Assembly (NCBI GenBank): GCA_013397695.1
Contig: VYZI01000185.1
Coordinates: 451,307-515,306 of the forward strand
Source of the DNA: Centropus unirufus
Lineage: Eukaryota; Chordata; Aves; Cuculiformes; Centropidae
DNA: 64,000 bases
Direction of reading: 5' to 3'
The first letter of the stretch is position 1; every line of letters begins with the position of its first letter. Positions 35,101 through 47,868 of this stretch are shown here, piece after piece. A program made the position numbers and the translations under genes. The notes under the pieces are model-generated. The model saw only the letters and a list, made by a program, of their open reading frames with translations, was not told the DNA's origin and did no database searches.

Positions 35101-37289
35101 ACCGTCTCCTAGGTGAGCACAAATAGCTCCATTTCCTTTGGAGAAAAAGCCTCGTGGCCTGGACAGTGCATGAGGTGGCAGAAGGGATAGCAATGGAGAT
35201 GCTCCTATCCCAAATATCTTCCAAGCGCTGTACGCCCTGAGTTTGAAGGCGCAGTCATTCATTCAGCACTGTGTCACATCCACAGTGACCAAAGGCACAA
35301 CTGGCATCTCCCATCTCATTTTCTTTCCCACAGCTGTGACCTAGTAGCTGTTCCCCCATCTACAACCTGTGGGGTAACATCTATCTAAACCTGAAGAGTT
35401 GGGGGGTGGCTGGTTCCTCTCCCCACAGCTGCGTACCCTGCAGAGCCATTGCCATCCTGAGCCTCCCTGTTTCCTTTGCAAATCCCCAGGTCGCCTCTTA
35501 GCTGCTTGCTAGTCATCAGGAGGTATTGATACCAAAAAGCAGTCGCACCTCAGTGCAAGTTGCTTATCTCACCGAATAGCACACTCAATGTCTCTTATCC
35601 CATTACCAAATACGAACATCTTCCATTCTTCCACCTGCCAGAAAGATGTTTTCTTTGTCTGCGTGCTTAGCCTCCCTCCCCACTTTCTCCGATTGTTGAC
35701 AAACATGGAAATCCACCCCCCTCCTAGCAAGGGGATCTTTTATCCTCCCCTGATAAATGATAATAAGCCTCTTATCCTCTTACCAATAACTGAGAGCGTT
35801 GCAAATCCTTTATCAGACACATTAGGGTTAGGGTTGTTTGCATTACGTGAAGAGATTTTGTAAAGTGGCAAATAAAAGGCATATAATTTTGTTCTTTTAT
35901 CTGAAACTTCCTTCTAGGAGGGAAGGCAGAATTGTTTGGAAGTAGTTTTAATTGGGTATTATTCAGTATCAGGTTGAGGCAAGTTCTCCTGTCTCCCACA
36001 AAGAAGTTCTGCACCAATTCATTCTTACTTGTGGATGAAAGGTCATTGTGCTGACTAGGAAGTTAAGTAAACAAAATTAGCATCTGATTTAAGAGACTTC
36101 TTATTCCCTCTGGTGTAAATTAGTGTAAAAATTAGCAAGACTTTCCGTTGCTTCTGTTTTCTGCATTTGAAATGCATCACTTCCCTGAATTTAATGGTGT
36201 GGAGGCTTATTATTTCTTTATTTATGCAATTGCATACATATGGGTGGCGAGATGGAATGAACCGAGTACATCAGCTTCAGAAGTGAAAGTCATTCAAGGT
36301 TAGCAAAAGCAGGACAGGAGAGCTCTCAGCAACACTGACACCCAGACACCTTGGAGTCACAACTCTGCACTCGCAGATGGGAAAACATTTTAAAAATGCA
36401 ACGTGGCCTTTAGCTGTGAAATTCAGTGCCACGCAATAACGTGGGGCAAAGCAAACCCACCTTTACTGCAAAGGCTAACAGGATGCTTCATTCAAAGCTC
36501 GGATTTATCTGTTTTCTCAATTGCAACAAAACATGGTGTCTCTCAGGTGTTCATATCACATTCAAATCACAAACTACTTTCTGGAGATTAGAAAAAAAGC
36601 ATCCATTGCTTGGGATTAAGGGAAAAAATACCAGCAAATATACTCCAGAAGCAGGTTTCTGATAAGTTGCTCATTAAAAACCTTTAAACTTCTTCCAGAT
36701 CATCTATTATTGATTATTGCTGCCCATTCTAATAAAGAACGCGATGTTACTGCAGCTTCCCCTGATGAGCTTTGTATTGCATTCTTGAAAAGAATTCCAC
36801 ACAAGGGCAGAGGGCCTGAAAACATAAACACATTAGAAAATAACCTCAGAGAAGAAAGGCAAGAGAGGTGTATTTTTCTGTCCTGCCTTCCAAAGAGGCA
36901 ATCATTCCTGGGGAGGGAGGAGGAGTTGAGCTGACAGGAAAGGAGCACCTGAACCTTGGTATCTTCCAACTTAAGTGTGGAAGAGTTTTTTTCTAATCAC
37001 TACTTCCTTCCTTTAAAGACTATTCTCAGCATGTCACATATTCTATTTCAGCAGCAGAGAGGAGGCAAGAAACCACCTATTAAATTGGTAAGCTAGAAAG
37101 CAAGCCCAGAAAGGGGGATTTGGGGGAATGCCTCTGGCAGAAATATTCAGCTATGTCATAACAAAGCAAGGAGCTGGACCTTTGGGCCTCTGAGAGCAAT
37201 GGGACTCACATCTGTGGGACATCTCTCCCAGGGCACTCTTGCTTGGAAAAAACTATCAACCAACCCCCTACCCAAATCGGGATTGGCTG
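32134..37289. other. Intergenic sequence, no gene seen
   Basis: No recognised gene or repeat family. A 9-bp-arm inverted repeat sits at 33343-33362 (AGTGCTCAG, two bases, CTGAGCACT), and two adjacent TTAGGG units occur at 35822-35833. Confidence 0.6.
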
Positions 37290-37405
37290 ATCTAGTGGAA
37301 GGTAATCCGATCCAGTGGAAGGTGCCTGCCCATGGCAGGGCAGTTGGAACTGGGTGATCTTTCAGGTCCATTCCAAGCCAAATTATTCCATGATGCGATT
37401 ATATT
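37290..37405 (+). mobile_element. CR1 LINE 3'-end fragment
   Basis: GATCCAGTGGAAGGTGCCTG, CCCATGGCAGGGCAGTTGGA, ACTGGGTGATCTTTCAGGTC and ATTCCATGATGCGATTAT match the 3' end of CR1. It is short and 5'-truncated. Confidence 0.85.
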
Positions 37406-40400
37406 GGCAAGGGATGCTGCGACTTTGCTATTACTGTCCAACTGCATCCAAACCTCTGCAAAGACCTGCTGTGGTCCCATTGTATTGATCCCACACGAGA
37501 GGTTTTCCTCCAGAGTTTTACCAGCTGCAGCACTGTCTGGGAATGATGCTGTGGCCCCATCAGAGCCATCAGCTTCCTCAAGGACAAATATTAGGCAAAG
37601 GGAGCAAACATAGACAGCCTCCTTGATATGGGGGCTGCACTGGTCTCCAGTGAGGTACTCCTACTGCAGTATTTTTAATATAACATGCTACTAATTTGGA
37701 TGTTGATTTTCCACTGTGCAGTTCAAACATATTTTCACTTTAATTGGCAAAACTTAGTCCCCAGACCCCAAAGAGAGGTGCAGCGTTTTCAACCAAGCTC
37801 ATCATTTTGAGTCTGCAATTGCTTGTTAAACCAAAAAGATGCGGAACTGAGAGCAATAAGATAAAGTTAATAACATGAATATTAATTCCCCGAAGAGTTA
37901 TGGAATATATCTATTCTACCAGCTAAGCAAAGGTAACACTCCTCCAGCCCCGTAAGAGAAACGCAGGCACTGAAGTAATAGTTTGCATTTCTTACTCAGT
38001 TTAAAACGTGAGCAGAAACACTCATTTTCCAGTTAAGAAAAGAGCAACCATTGCAATTGCCAAGAAAAAGCTTTCTATAGGAGAGGTTTGGGACCCACCG
38101 GGTTTGGCTGGGCAGACCAGGGGAGGACCACTAATCCTTAACTTCAGAGCCAGCCCCCGTGCTGATTTGGGGTATCCTCTGCATCAGAGTTGCCAGAGAT
38201 CAGACAGCTACTGGCAAACCCTTGAGCCAAAGCGCCCAGGTACAGTTCGTGTGCCACCAGGTGCTTTGCTTTCTTGGTACAACAAATCCTGGACTCCTTC
38301 CTTGCACTAGGACACTGATTCTCCCAGGAGAGCCACACCATAAACTTTTTCCTCTGGCTACAGAGACAGTATTTTGTGAGAATACCAGCTTTCCCCAGTC
38401 TTGTTAGGCATGTGATGGAAATGCCACCTTCCTCAGAGACTGAAATAAAGGCTTGGTTTCTGGGTACAATTGGGAATGGAGATAGGGGGAGCACAGAAGT
38501 ATCTCCTTATGGAAAGGGATCTCTGGAAACACTGGGGCCCTCAACCAAGGGCATCAGGCACCTCTAGGCACAAGTGGCAGCTGAACAGGGAAATGGCCTC
38601 AAGGAAATGGCCTCTAGGAAACAGTACCTGAAATCCTCCCAAATCATCCCTCAAGGGCACGTCTCCCTACACGGGGTCCCACATCCACCGTCAGCATGGA
38701 AATAACTTCAAGTGTGAGAAGACCCAGTTTAAAAACAAATCCAAATTTATCTTCTCCCATGGGGAGATCAGCAGCTTCGACTGGCCCTGGAGCAGCCAAA
38801 TAATTTCCCTCGTTGCCCAGATCATGCCTGGATCTAGCAGCCCTCTCTAATGGGTCTGGCCTTCATCCCACCTTGTCCAGCCCCGAGCCAAGACTTTTTG
38901 TTGTAAGCATTTTCCTCACTATGGTATTTTAACTTGTAGTTCATCAGTCAAAAGTGATGCTGGAGAGGAGGACAAAAGTCCAAAGCACGTCACAAAAGAG
39001 ACCTCTTACAGAAAGGTCAGTAGGCCTTGCAGGGAAGAGACTGTTCGGGACTGCTGTGGCCACAATTTCTTACAAAAAAACAGAGATTAAAACCACAGCT
39101 AAAAACACGAGCAGAGGAGCTGTTAAACATATGTTGGGTACAAGCTCATAAACACATAAGCAACAGCAATTGCTAGTCAACCAGAGACAAGAACTTTCAA
39201 CAAGCTGCAGGTAACAGGCACAAAGTGGCAATAATCAGGTTTAATGGGTTTGGTTTACAGTCTTACTGGTTCGCACATTTTGTTCTTTTCTGCAATATTA
39301 GCTAGTAAAATAAAGTCTCTCTGTGCTTGCAAATCTGTTGAGGTGGGAGAGTCCCAGATGTTGAAGAGTCATAGCTGATAGAGATCCCCAGGGACCGGGT
39401 GTTTTTGTTTTGTTATAATGATGAGACCTCAGGCAGAGTGTGAAGAGTACAATAACAAGGGTGAAATTTGGATCCAAGCCAGAAGTGATAACTAATGGAA
39501 ATGCTTTAGTCTAAGCGAATAAGCTCAAACTTTTACTTCCAGTCAGATGGGAAGCACTTTGTATTGGAGAAATGCATGAGGTACATACAGAGGGATGTTT
39601 AAAACAGGGAAAATGTATTTTAATCATAAATGTTGAAGTTCTGCTTCTATTGGAGTAGGAATAGGAGCAAATGAAGCTCTTTTGAGCAGTAACACAGTCA
39701 CCTTTTATCTCAGACTCTGACAGAGGCTGCTCAGCCCACAACAAGCTCTAGCTGAGATCTCTGGAGCAGCTGCCTGCACATGCGACTTCCCTCTATGATC
39801 ACAGCGAAACCAGAGAGCGCTGCTCAGCCCACTGCCAGGGAGGAAGGAAATCCCCATTCCACTGGCAGAGCTGCTTTCCAGAGGCAGTTATGGGAATCCC
39901 TGCAGAGGTACACATGTATACACAGCTCTTGGCACCACCAGGCTTCGGAGGCGCCACCCTCCCTGCAGCCCAGGGAGCTTGGCCTTCATTGTGATCAAAA
40001 CTTGGAGAATACACCAAAAGAAAAGGAGTCAATGTCACAGAGAAATATTACCAGAAGATATATCTATAATACCACAAGTTTAGTTTGCATTTCACCAACA
40101 AGGATCCGAGAGTCTGTCTGACCCCTCTAGGCAATATAGGGCAGAACACACCAACAAATGTGCAACAAAACACAGGTGTAAGAGCAGTAGGAAGAGGGAC
40201 TCGGAAACAAAGAGAACAGTGAAGACCAGGTATTGAGCAGAAGCTGGTGCAGTAAGAACTTCCACAATTTTTACTTGTCTTGTCAACGTCTTTTGCATAG
40301 TTTACTGAATGCCTATGAACACTTCATGAGAAAACAAAAAGCAAAGACACGACCTACCTCTTTTCATCAGTCGAAGACAGGTTTCAGGTAGGTCCTTGCT

Positions 40401-43400
40401 CCAGGCCAACCACAATACCCATAAAACGGGGTAAAGAACCCCAAAAGCCCACTCCCACAGCAGCAGAACCTTTCCCCACCTCCCCCTTCCAACTGATTTG
40501 CCCTTTGCTTCCTGATTGGCCTCAAGCACCCCACACAGCTGTGTATGGGGAATTAATTACATCCTCCTTAAAGACTCCCGATTAACATTTCTATCACATG
40601 CTAACGAGACACTTCCTGGCTTCAGTCTGCTTTCCTTCATTACAGCTTCCTGGAGACAAACTTTATAGGTTTATGAGAAACATTATATACACAATCGTCT
40701 AACTAAAATTTATAGCCATCCTGGCTCTGTGGAGTTTGCATAAAGACAGAACACATTACAGTATGAAATCTGGAATGGGCTCCTTAAAGCCCATCCACAA
40801 CAGTTTTTTAGGTCACTTTGGAGGTCGCCATCACCATAATAAACAGCAATCAACCCCAGAAATGTGGATTGACGCAGCTTACCTGAGCCTACAAAAATAA
40901 AAACAGAGGGAGAAGTCCACCAGCAGCAAATCAATACCTTCGGGCTGCCAGTGAAAGCGCAGGATAATCTAACTAACAACTGTGTCTCCAACAGAAAGAG
41001 ATATTATTGGGAAAAACATTAGAATTGGCATTTTGGGCAATAGGCAAAAAAATTGGAGAGATAATTAACAAAGATGTCTTAGCAATACCATAGAAAGATA
41101 GGAATGAAGGTGGGCACATGGAATATTTCTTGCATTTAATGCAAGAGAAAGGTTCCAGGGTTTGAATAAAATGGCTTCACTCCTATCAAGGGTTTTGCAG
41201 TTGTAGTGCCTGTAATACTTATTAGTCCTCACGTTTAGCACGTACATTCAACATCCAGAGTCTCACTGCAATACATAACACAATAAATACACAAGAAGCT
41301 TATTGTAATAAATACAACACCACTGCAAATGAAATAGTAATTAGGAGCATAATTCAGACAGATTTTAGTTAATACCTATTTACCAGGAGGTGCTAATCTC
41401 CCAAATAAATGTCCTAAGCATATAAAGTGTGCCTCCATGCTCCCAATTTCCCTCTGTCAAAAAAATGTTCACTTGTTAATTGGAATTTTAAAAATTGCCT
41501 CATATTTTGGAGTATATTGGCAGCAGCTATACTAGATTTTGGAACGTGAATGTTGCTGAGGTGTACAGTTTAGCACCTCAGTTGCAGGTGAGCTGGTGGG
41601 AGCAAAGCAATCCATTCAACTTACCCTCCTTCAGCCGGGTTGGGATCCATCGTACCACTACTTTCACTAAAGGGAGTCACTAAAACCCACTCACTATCCT
41701 GTTTCCTCCCACCTTGGCCAACCCCCAGCATACATCCTCTCCCAGCCAGGACAGTAATCCCTTCCAAGGCTATGGGTTTAGCTCTTAACTGTGCAAGGTG
41801 CAGGGGGAGCCGCTGGCTGGAGGGGACAGTGTGACACCAATCCGGCTCGTCTCTGTCTGTTGGGTGGATGGGCAACTGGAGGCACAGAGGATTCTCTGCT
41901 CAGTCCCTCTATCAAGACTCTTCCCAGTGTGCTGCACTTCTGCTGGGTCTCTGATGCGACTCACCCTTCATGCCTGAGCTTTGTAGTCTAGGATTTTTTT
42001 ACGAATTTGAAGAAACAGCCAGTGGAGAGGAGAATTATATGCTAGAGTGGAGCCTGGAGATCAGGGCTTGCCTGCTCCTGCTGCTGAGCACGTGCAGAAT
42101 ATGGGGCATTGCCTGCTCAGACCCACACCAGCATGACAGGCAAAGGCAAGAAATGATGACATTCATTTGACTCCTTTTGCAGAAGTGTCTCAAGCTGAGG
42201 AGACTTGCGTTGATCCACAGATAGCCTGTGGCAGGGAGGGAAGTAGCTTTTCCAAGTTCCAGCCGCAGTATTCACACCTCCAAATTATTCTAGCCCTCAG
42301 TGAAGGACTGCTGAGCCAACAAAAATGAGTTGCAACCTTTGCCCAGGGCTTGACCCTTATTCTCCAGAAAAAAAAGATTAAAAAGATTTACAGAAGTTCA
42401 CTTTTATTTCTCCTTTGCATATAGCCAGTGGCAGTGACTCTGAAGCCTTGCCCCAGCAGGGAATGAGCACACAGGGTGCTGATGCTCACAGAGGCACATC
42501 CTCCCCAGAGGAGAGAGAAAAGGAAAGCCTGAGTGACCTGCACCGAAGATTCTGGGCAATGCAGACCTTGGCCCCTCTAGGGTGCTCACTGGTCAGGAAA
42601 AAGGTCAATCAGTTCTATCTCCCACTCTCTGTACCTGGAAAACGCTCAGGTTGAAGGGAGAGGAGGCTGGGCTACACAAAAAGACTTATGGCCATGTGTG
42701 CGGCAGCAATTGCCATTGCTGCTCAAGCTGGACACCGAAGTGCCTGTCAGCCTCTGATGAAGGAAAAGCACAAATTGCCATCAGCTGTGACAACCCAGGG
42801 ATTGATCTGGCCCTAAGGAGACAGCAAGGGGGAAAAGTGGAGAGCATTAGCCTACACGGACCATAATTCTGCAGCCCCAGGCTGTGCATTCATTGCTCTC
42901 TTTTCTCCCTCCATCACTGGGGTCATGTGCAGTAAGGAATTTTATCCTGCGGGGCTGCCAGCCTTTTAATCCAAGCAGTTCATTTTCTCCTTGGAATTCA
43001 TCTTCTGGACCAGGATGCACTAACTGTGAGCCTGCATTTGTGATAAAGACCATGAGACATAAATATTTTACACTGGTAATGAGATATTTAGCATTGATAT
43101 ACAGCTCAAAGCCCAGTGCAATTCCAGCTTTGTTAATTATAATGAACTATTGTAGGACTCTACTTCATCTGCTCCTTGTAAATCTTGTAATGCTGGTGTG
43201 ATGTGCTAGTGGCTTCTTTCCAGGATGAGGCTGGAGCTCAGCCTGGTGAATGTTTAATCAGATGTTCAGGCCCACTATAAGAGCAGTTTAATGGTGTGAA
43301 TGGTGCGTGGGTTGTGTTACGCTGCTGCCTGGCTCCTTCTGGAGAAGAAGATATGGTCCTGTGCATATGGCCCGAGTACAACTTCATTGTAAATCCACCG

Positions 43401-46400
43401 TTTCCTTCCTTATAGGTCTCAAGCAAGGACTGAAGCTGCTAACCATGAGATCTGTCTTCCACTGCCAGAGATGCCATGACTGGCAAGAGAGTAAGCCAGC
43501 TTTGCAGACAGAACTTGATCTCTGGAAGGGGATGTGGAGCTTAGCCCATCACTTTTTGAAGTCCTTTGGGCACCTCCTGTCAGCTGCCTGCCTTTCACGT
43601 GTCAATGAAGTCTTAGATTCTTATCACTCCTCCCAAAGCCTGATATGGACAGCTATTCTCTCCTCATCCCCTTTGCCCTGCATGTGACACATGCCATCCC
43701 AATTTTGGTAAACTTAAAGATCATATTCCTTGATATAGTGGAAAGAGGGCAGGCACACCATCTGTTGGGGTAGAGAAATATACATTCCAAGCAAAGCTCA
43801 CTGAAGCTCCCCTGGATTTAGGTTTGTACCAGATTGACACCAGCAGGCAGAGGTATCCTCCCTTGTTGATAAGGAACCATCATCCTATATTTTCCTTTCT
43901 TCACCTGTTGGGGAGAAAGGCTCTGGTAAGACACAATGCTTCTTACACTGGATAATATCCCTGAATGGGAGGTAGCTATTGTATCCCCCCTCTTTTTTCG
44001 TCTCTGAATGCCTGGTAATACACACCAGTTCCTTTCTTTCCCTTCTCCCTTGTGTCTTTTGGGAGAAACATGTCCCTTCCATCCAGTCTGGTAGGATTTC
44101 TGTGGGCCAACACCTGGCAACTGCCTCTGTCCAAACAGGTTAGTCATCAGGGATCATTTTGTGAATAAATCCTACCTCTCCTAAAGCACCTGGAAATGGA
44201 AGATACCAATAGCAGGAATAGCGTCAAGTGAAAAATGTGATGGAATGTGAAGATGGTGTTGGGAACTGTCATGAAGAAATGGCTTGGTTCTGCCTTTATT
44301 TAGAATTAGTGGATACTTGAAAAAACTAGCTTAACATTTTGTCAGATGCTAAGCATAAATCTGGATAATAATTCACGCTACACTAGACTCTTTATAACAG
44401 TAGTTTGCTAAAACAAATTGAATTCAAACCTATATTAATTTACTAACTTAATGCATGGAGTATCTGTGAATAATTTTTCATAGTCTAAAAAAAATTCCAG
44501 GCACAGGCTTAGCTGGAAAGGGGCCAACAAATCTAAAATTAATGTACATTAAAGCATAGCTGGTACTCTAAGTGCATTTGTTATATGCAACAATAACTGC
44601 TTTAAGTGTTTCTGTTTTGTTTTTTTTTTCTTGAGAAAGTGATTATTGTCAAATAGCTAAAATCTGAAAATCCTGGGGTAGAATGACAAGTCAGAGCTTC
44701 TTATATTTTCAACTGAGGTTCTGTAAGTTTGGGAGGAGGGAAGGACCCAAACAATTTGGCACTTAGGAGATGCAGTGCTATTAATGGAACAACTTAAAGA
44801 AGTAGTTTGCCTTTTTCTTTTTTTTTTTAACGGTTGTTGGGGGTGGAGAGAATGAAACATTTTTAGTTTTGAAGACGTATTGAAGAATCTTCACTCTCTC
44901 CCCATCTCCTCCTCACTTGAAAGCATGTTACTTTTATTCCACTTTCATGCTTTTTGTTCCAAAACTGAAGCGGTTCCAATATTTTCTTTATTTTGATGGG
45001 CAGCAGGGAAAAAAAGTGCGACATTCTTCAAAAGTGAGAGTCCACTTCTAAGCCACTTCGGCACAGAAATGATCATTGTAGCACTGCAAAACCAAACCCA
45101 GATAAGGTTTGACAGCCATCCATTTGCTTAGCAAGCAAAAGCCTGACCCTCAGTGTGATCGCTACGCAGACAGGACCATTTGGACACGAGTATGTGTAAT
45201 TTATCAGGGCCACCCAGAGCATGAAGGATGGAAGACACCCAGCAGTATCTTGTGTTTTATGTTACTACCTCCTACAAAGAACCATATTTCAGAAAGCAAG
45301 AACGCTCATTGCACACCATCCAAGGGCTGCCTTACATTTCACCTCTGTGGCATCCTCTCCAATGTGCATTAATATTAATTTCTTCTTCCTCCTCCATCCC
45401 AACAATTATTTACTTTGCAAAAGATTTACTGTGACACTTCATCTGAAAGGAACGTGTATAACCCCCCTCCTGCTGTACAAGAATTAATTTTTAGAATTCT
45501 TAATTTATTACCAATTAATTTCTTCTAAATTATAGGAGTGGCGACCTGCTGTAGATAACTGTTCCTTTCCAATGCCTTCCTAGAAAAATCTTTCATTAAT
45601 GAGCCCATTAATTTAATGGTGGCAGGGGCAAATCATCCAGAGAGAACCCTTCACTTGCAATCTGTATGTCCCGCCTCATATTCTTGAGAACATGGCAAGA
45701 AGAAAGCGGGGTTTGTTTGCAATAAGTGCTAGTATAAAATATGCCTGTATATGTATATATGCAAATAGCCTGATCTAGCATCATTAAACCTCTTAAGGAA
45801 ATATGAAGTTTTGAAGCCATTTCCCACTTTAGAGCTCAGGCAATGACTGGAGCATCTGCATTAAATGTTTAATGTTCAGCGGAAGTGCAAATCACCATTT
45901 AATTAACTTCTTCCATAAAATATGATAGTTTAGTGAAGTGAACACAGATGAATTATCATTATTCAGGAAGATGCTGAACGCGTTGGTGAATACCAGGCTT
46001 TGCAAAATGACAAACAGTGGATCAGGGGGTTCCTGGTATCTAAAACAGAGGAGGTTTTTTTAAGGGACCATTTATTATTAATGAAACTGCTTTTTTCCAC
46101 AGGAGCCACTATTACCAGACCCAGGCATGTGAATGCACAATTAAAGACAAAATAAGTACTGTCAACAGTTGGCAAAAAATAACTTCCTTGAGCAACCATT
46201 CATCAGCTTCTGAGCTGGAGCCTCAGCAAGGCCACTGATACTAAAAATGAGCGTCACTGTAATTCTCTCTTGAGAAGACGTTCATGGAGATAATTTGATA
46301 CACGTCACTGGGACTGCACCAGGCAGAGCATGGGCTGCAAAATTCAGTCCTCTGTGTAGAACCCATGGGATCAATCTTGGGCAAGGGATGACCTTGGATA

Positions 46401-47744
46401 TACAAATGGAAGCCAGGAGCTTTGCTACCAGGTGCTCTGGTGCCGCGTGCTCTAGAAGTCTCCTGTGGGAAATGAGCTGTACCAGTGCTCAGGCTTCCCA
46501 GAGATGCATCCTGCCCTTTGAAGCACTACGAAGACCACATTACATTGCTTTGCCACAAGTGCCCCTGTTCCTCCATGTTCTCTAAAGCTAAAGGGTGTTC
46601 TACGGTCTTACTGATTTCTTGCTCTAACTCCAATTTTGTGGACTTCTGTTCATCACCCAAGCCATCTGGAAAGGATTAGCCGCTTTGAATGGATTCGTTT
46701 TATCTGATTATTGCCATCTACCACTAAGCCACTCATCTACACTCCTTTAGTCTGTGGAGATGAAGACAAGCCTGCTGAGCACTCTTATCTTAGACATGTC
46801 TCATGGTGAGTCACCCCCGTGAAGTGCCTTTACCTCTCTCCGTTGATTATAGATGGAGCCTAGATGCTCATTTCACACGGGACAGTTATTTTTTTGTTAA
46901 AACACCACTGCTGTACTGATACGCTGCCAAAGAGCCAGGCCAGACAGGGCTACATCTCATCGATGGGGAAAGGAGAGCCTTTCCCACAGTTTATTGGTTT
47001 ACAAGGCAGCATAAACGTGAGCTATTGCAGCGAGTGCCCCTGTGGAATAATGCTCAAAACGGCGGTGGGGGAGAAACGTGTGTGAAAACGACCTGAGGCA
47101 TTTCTGATTGTTTGAGAAATGAAGAGTAATGAAGCCAAATGTTTCAAAGTTGGAGTTCTCCTATTTTATTTTCACTCTTCCACTAACAATGATCGTGCAC
47201 TTCATCTCTCAGGTTCTGATCTAACGCTGCTTCTGCTTGCCGAAATCTCTTTTTCCCTTTTGATATATGTTTCCTTGAAACAACCCTTCTCAATGTAAAA
47301 ACACATTCCATTTGAGCAGTCACTAAAACTACCTTAATGTCTCCACTCTTCACTTCAAAAAAACCCCAGCCCGGTGATTCTCTGCTTACATAGAGGTAAA
47401 TACATCTGTGTCAAAACCAGCTTAATTTAATGTCACTTCAGCAGTCATTTAACTCCGGTTGGCTGTCAGAAACCATCTCCTTTGCCTTGAATACTTGCCA
47501 TTAACTTCCCATTGATAATTCCTGAATCTGTAACAATCCTGCACTTTTTCCCCTTGCTCCTTTCATCATCCCTCCCCAGTCCCTTCTCTGGCGCTCAGTG
47601 AAGCCCACCACAGTGGGGTCACAGCTGGCTGTGGCCACAGACTGAGAAGTGGCACTGTTCTTTGAAGATAATCTTTTATTGGGTGGGCTGCTGACACGCT
47701 TACACATGTGCACATATATAACCACTTCTAGAAGATATGGAGGA
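37406..47744. other. Intergenic sequence, no gene seen
   Basis: About 10 kb without a recognised gene or repeat family. Open frames of up to about 126 codons (such as 43307-43687) have no domain signature. A TAAT-rich island lies at 45480-45625. Confidence 0.6.
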
Positions 47745-47868
47745 TGAGGCTTTGAGCAACCTGATCCAGTGGAGACCAGGAAGGTGCTCCTGGCCGTGGC
47801 GGTGGGGGTTGGATCTGGATGGGCTTTGAGGTTCCTTTCAACCCAAAGCATTCCATGATTATATGTCA
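47745..47868 (+). mobile_element. CR1 LINE 3'-end fragment
   Basis: TTGAGCAACCTGATCCAGTG, then GGGTTGGATCTGGATGGGCT, TTGAGGTTCCTTTCAACCCA and ATTCCATGATTATATG match a divergent CR1 3' end in sense orientation. Confidence 0.85.

Noticed and set aside
35822..35835. TTAGGGTTAGGGTT, resembling an interstitial telomere repeat
   Set aside because: Only two units; this length is expected by chance and no further units flank it.
39496..39506. TGGAAATGCTT, matching part of miR-147, which in human lies in the CDK5RAP2-BRINP1 interval
   Set aside because: The match covers only 11 bases in the middle, the seed (TGTGTGG) is absent, and I see no hairpin arm to pair with it.
40100..40560. Possible solo LTR on the minus strand, with a CCAAT-type box (CCTGATTGGCC on the plus strand near 40512)
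   Set aside because: I could not identify both LTR termini, a target-site duplication or a clear poly(A) signal; a repeat-library search would be needed.
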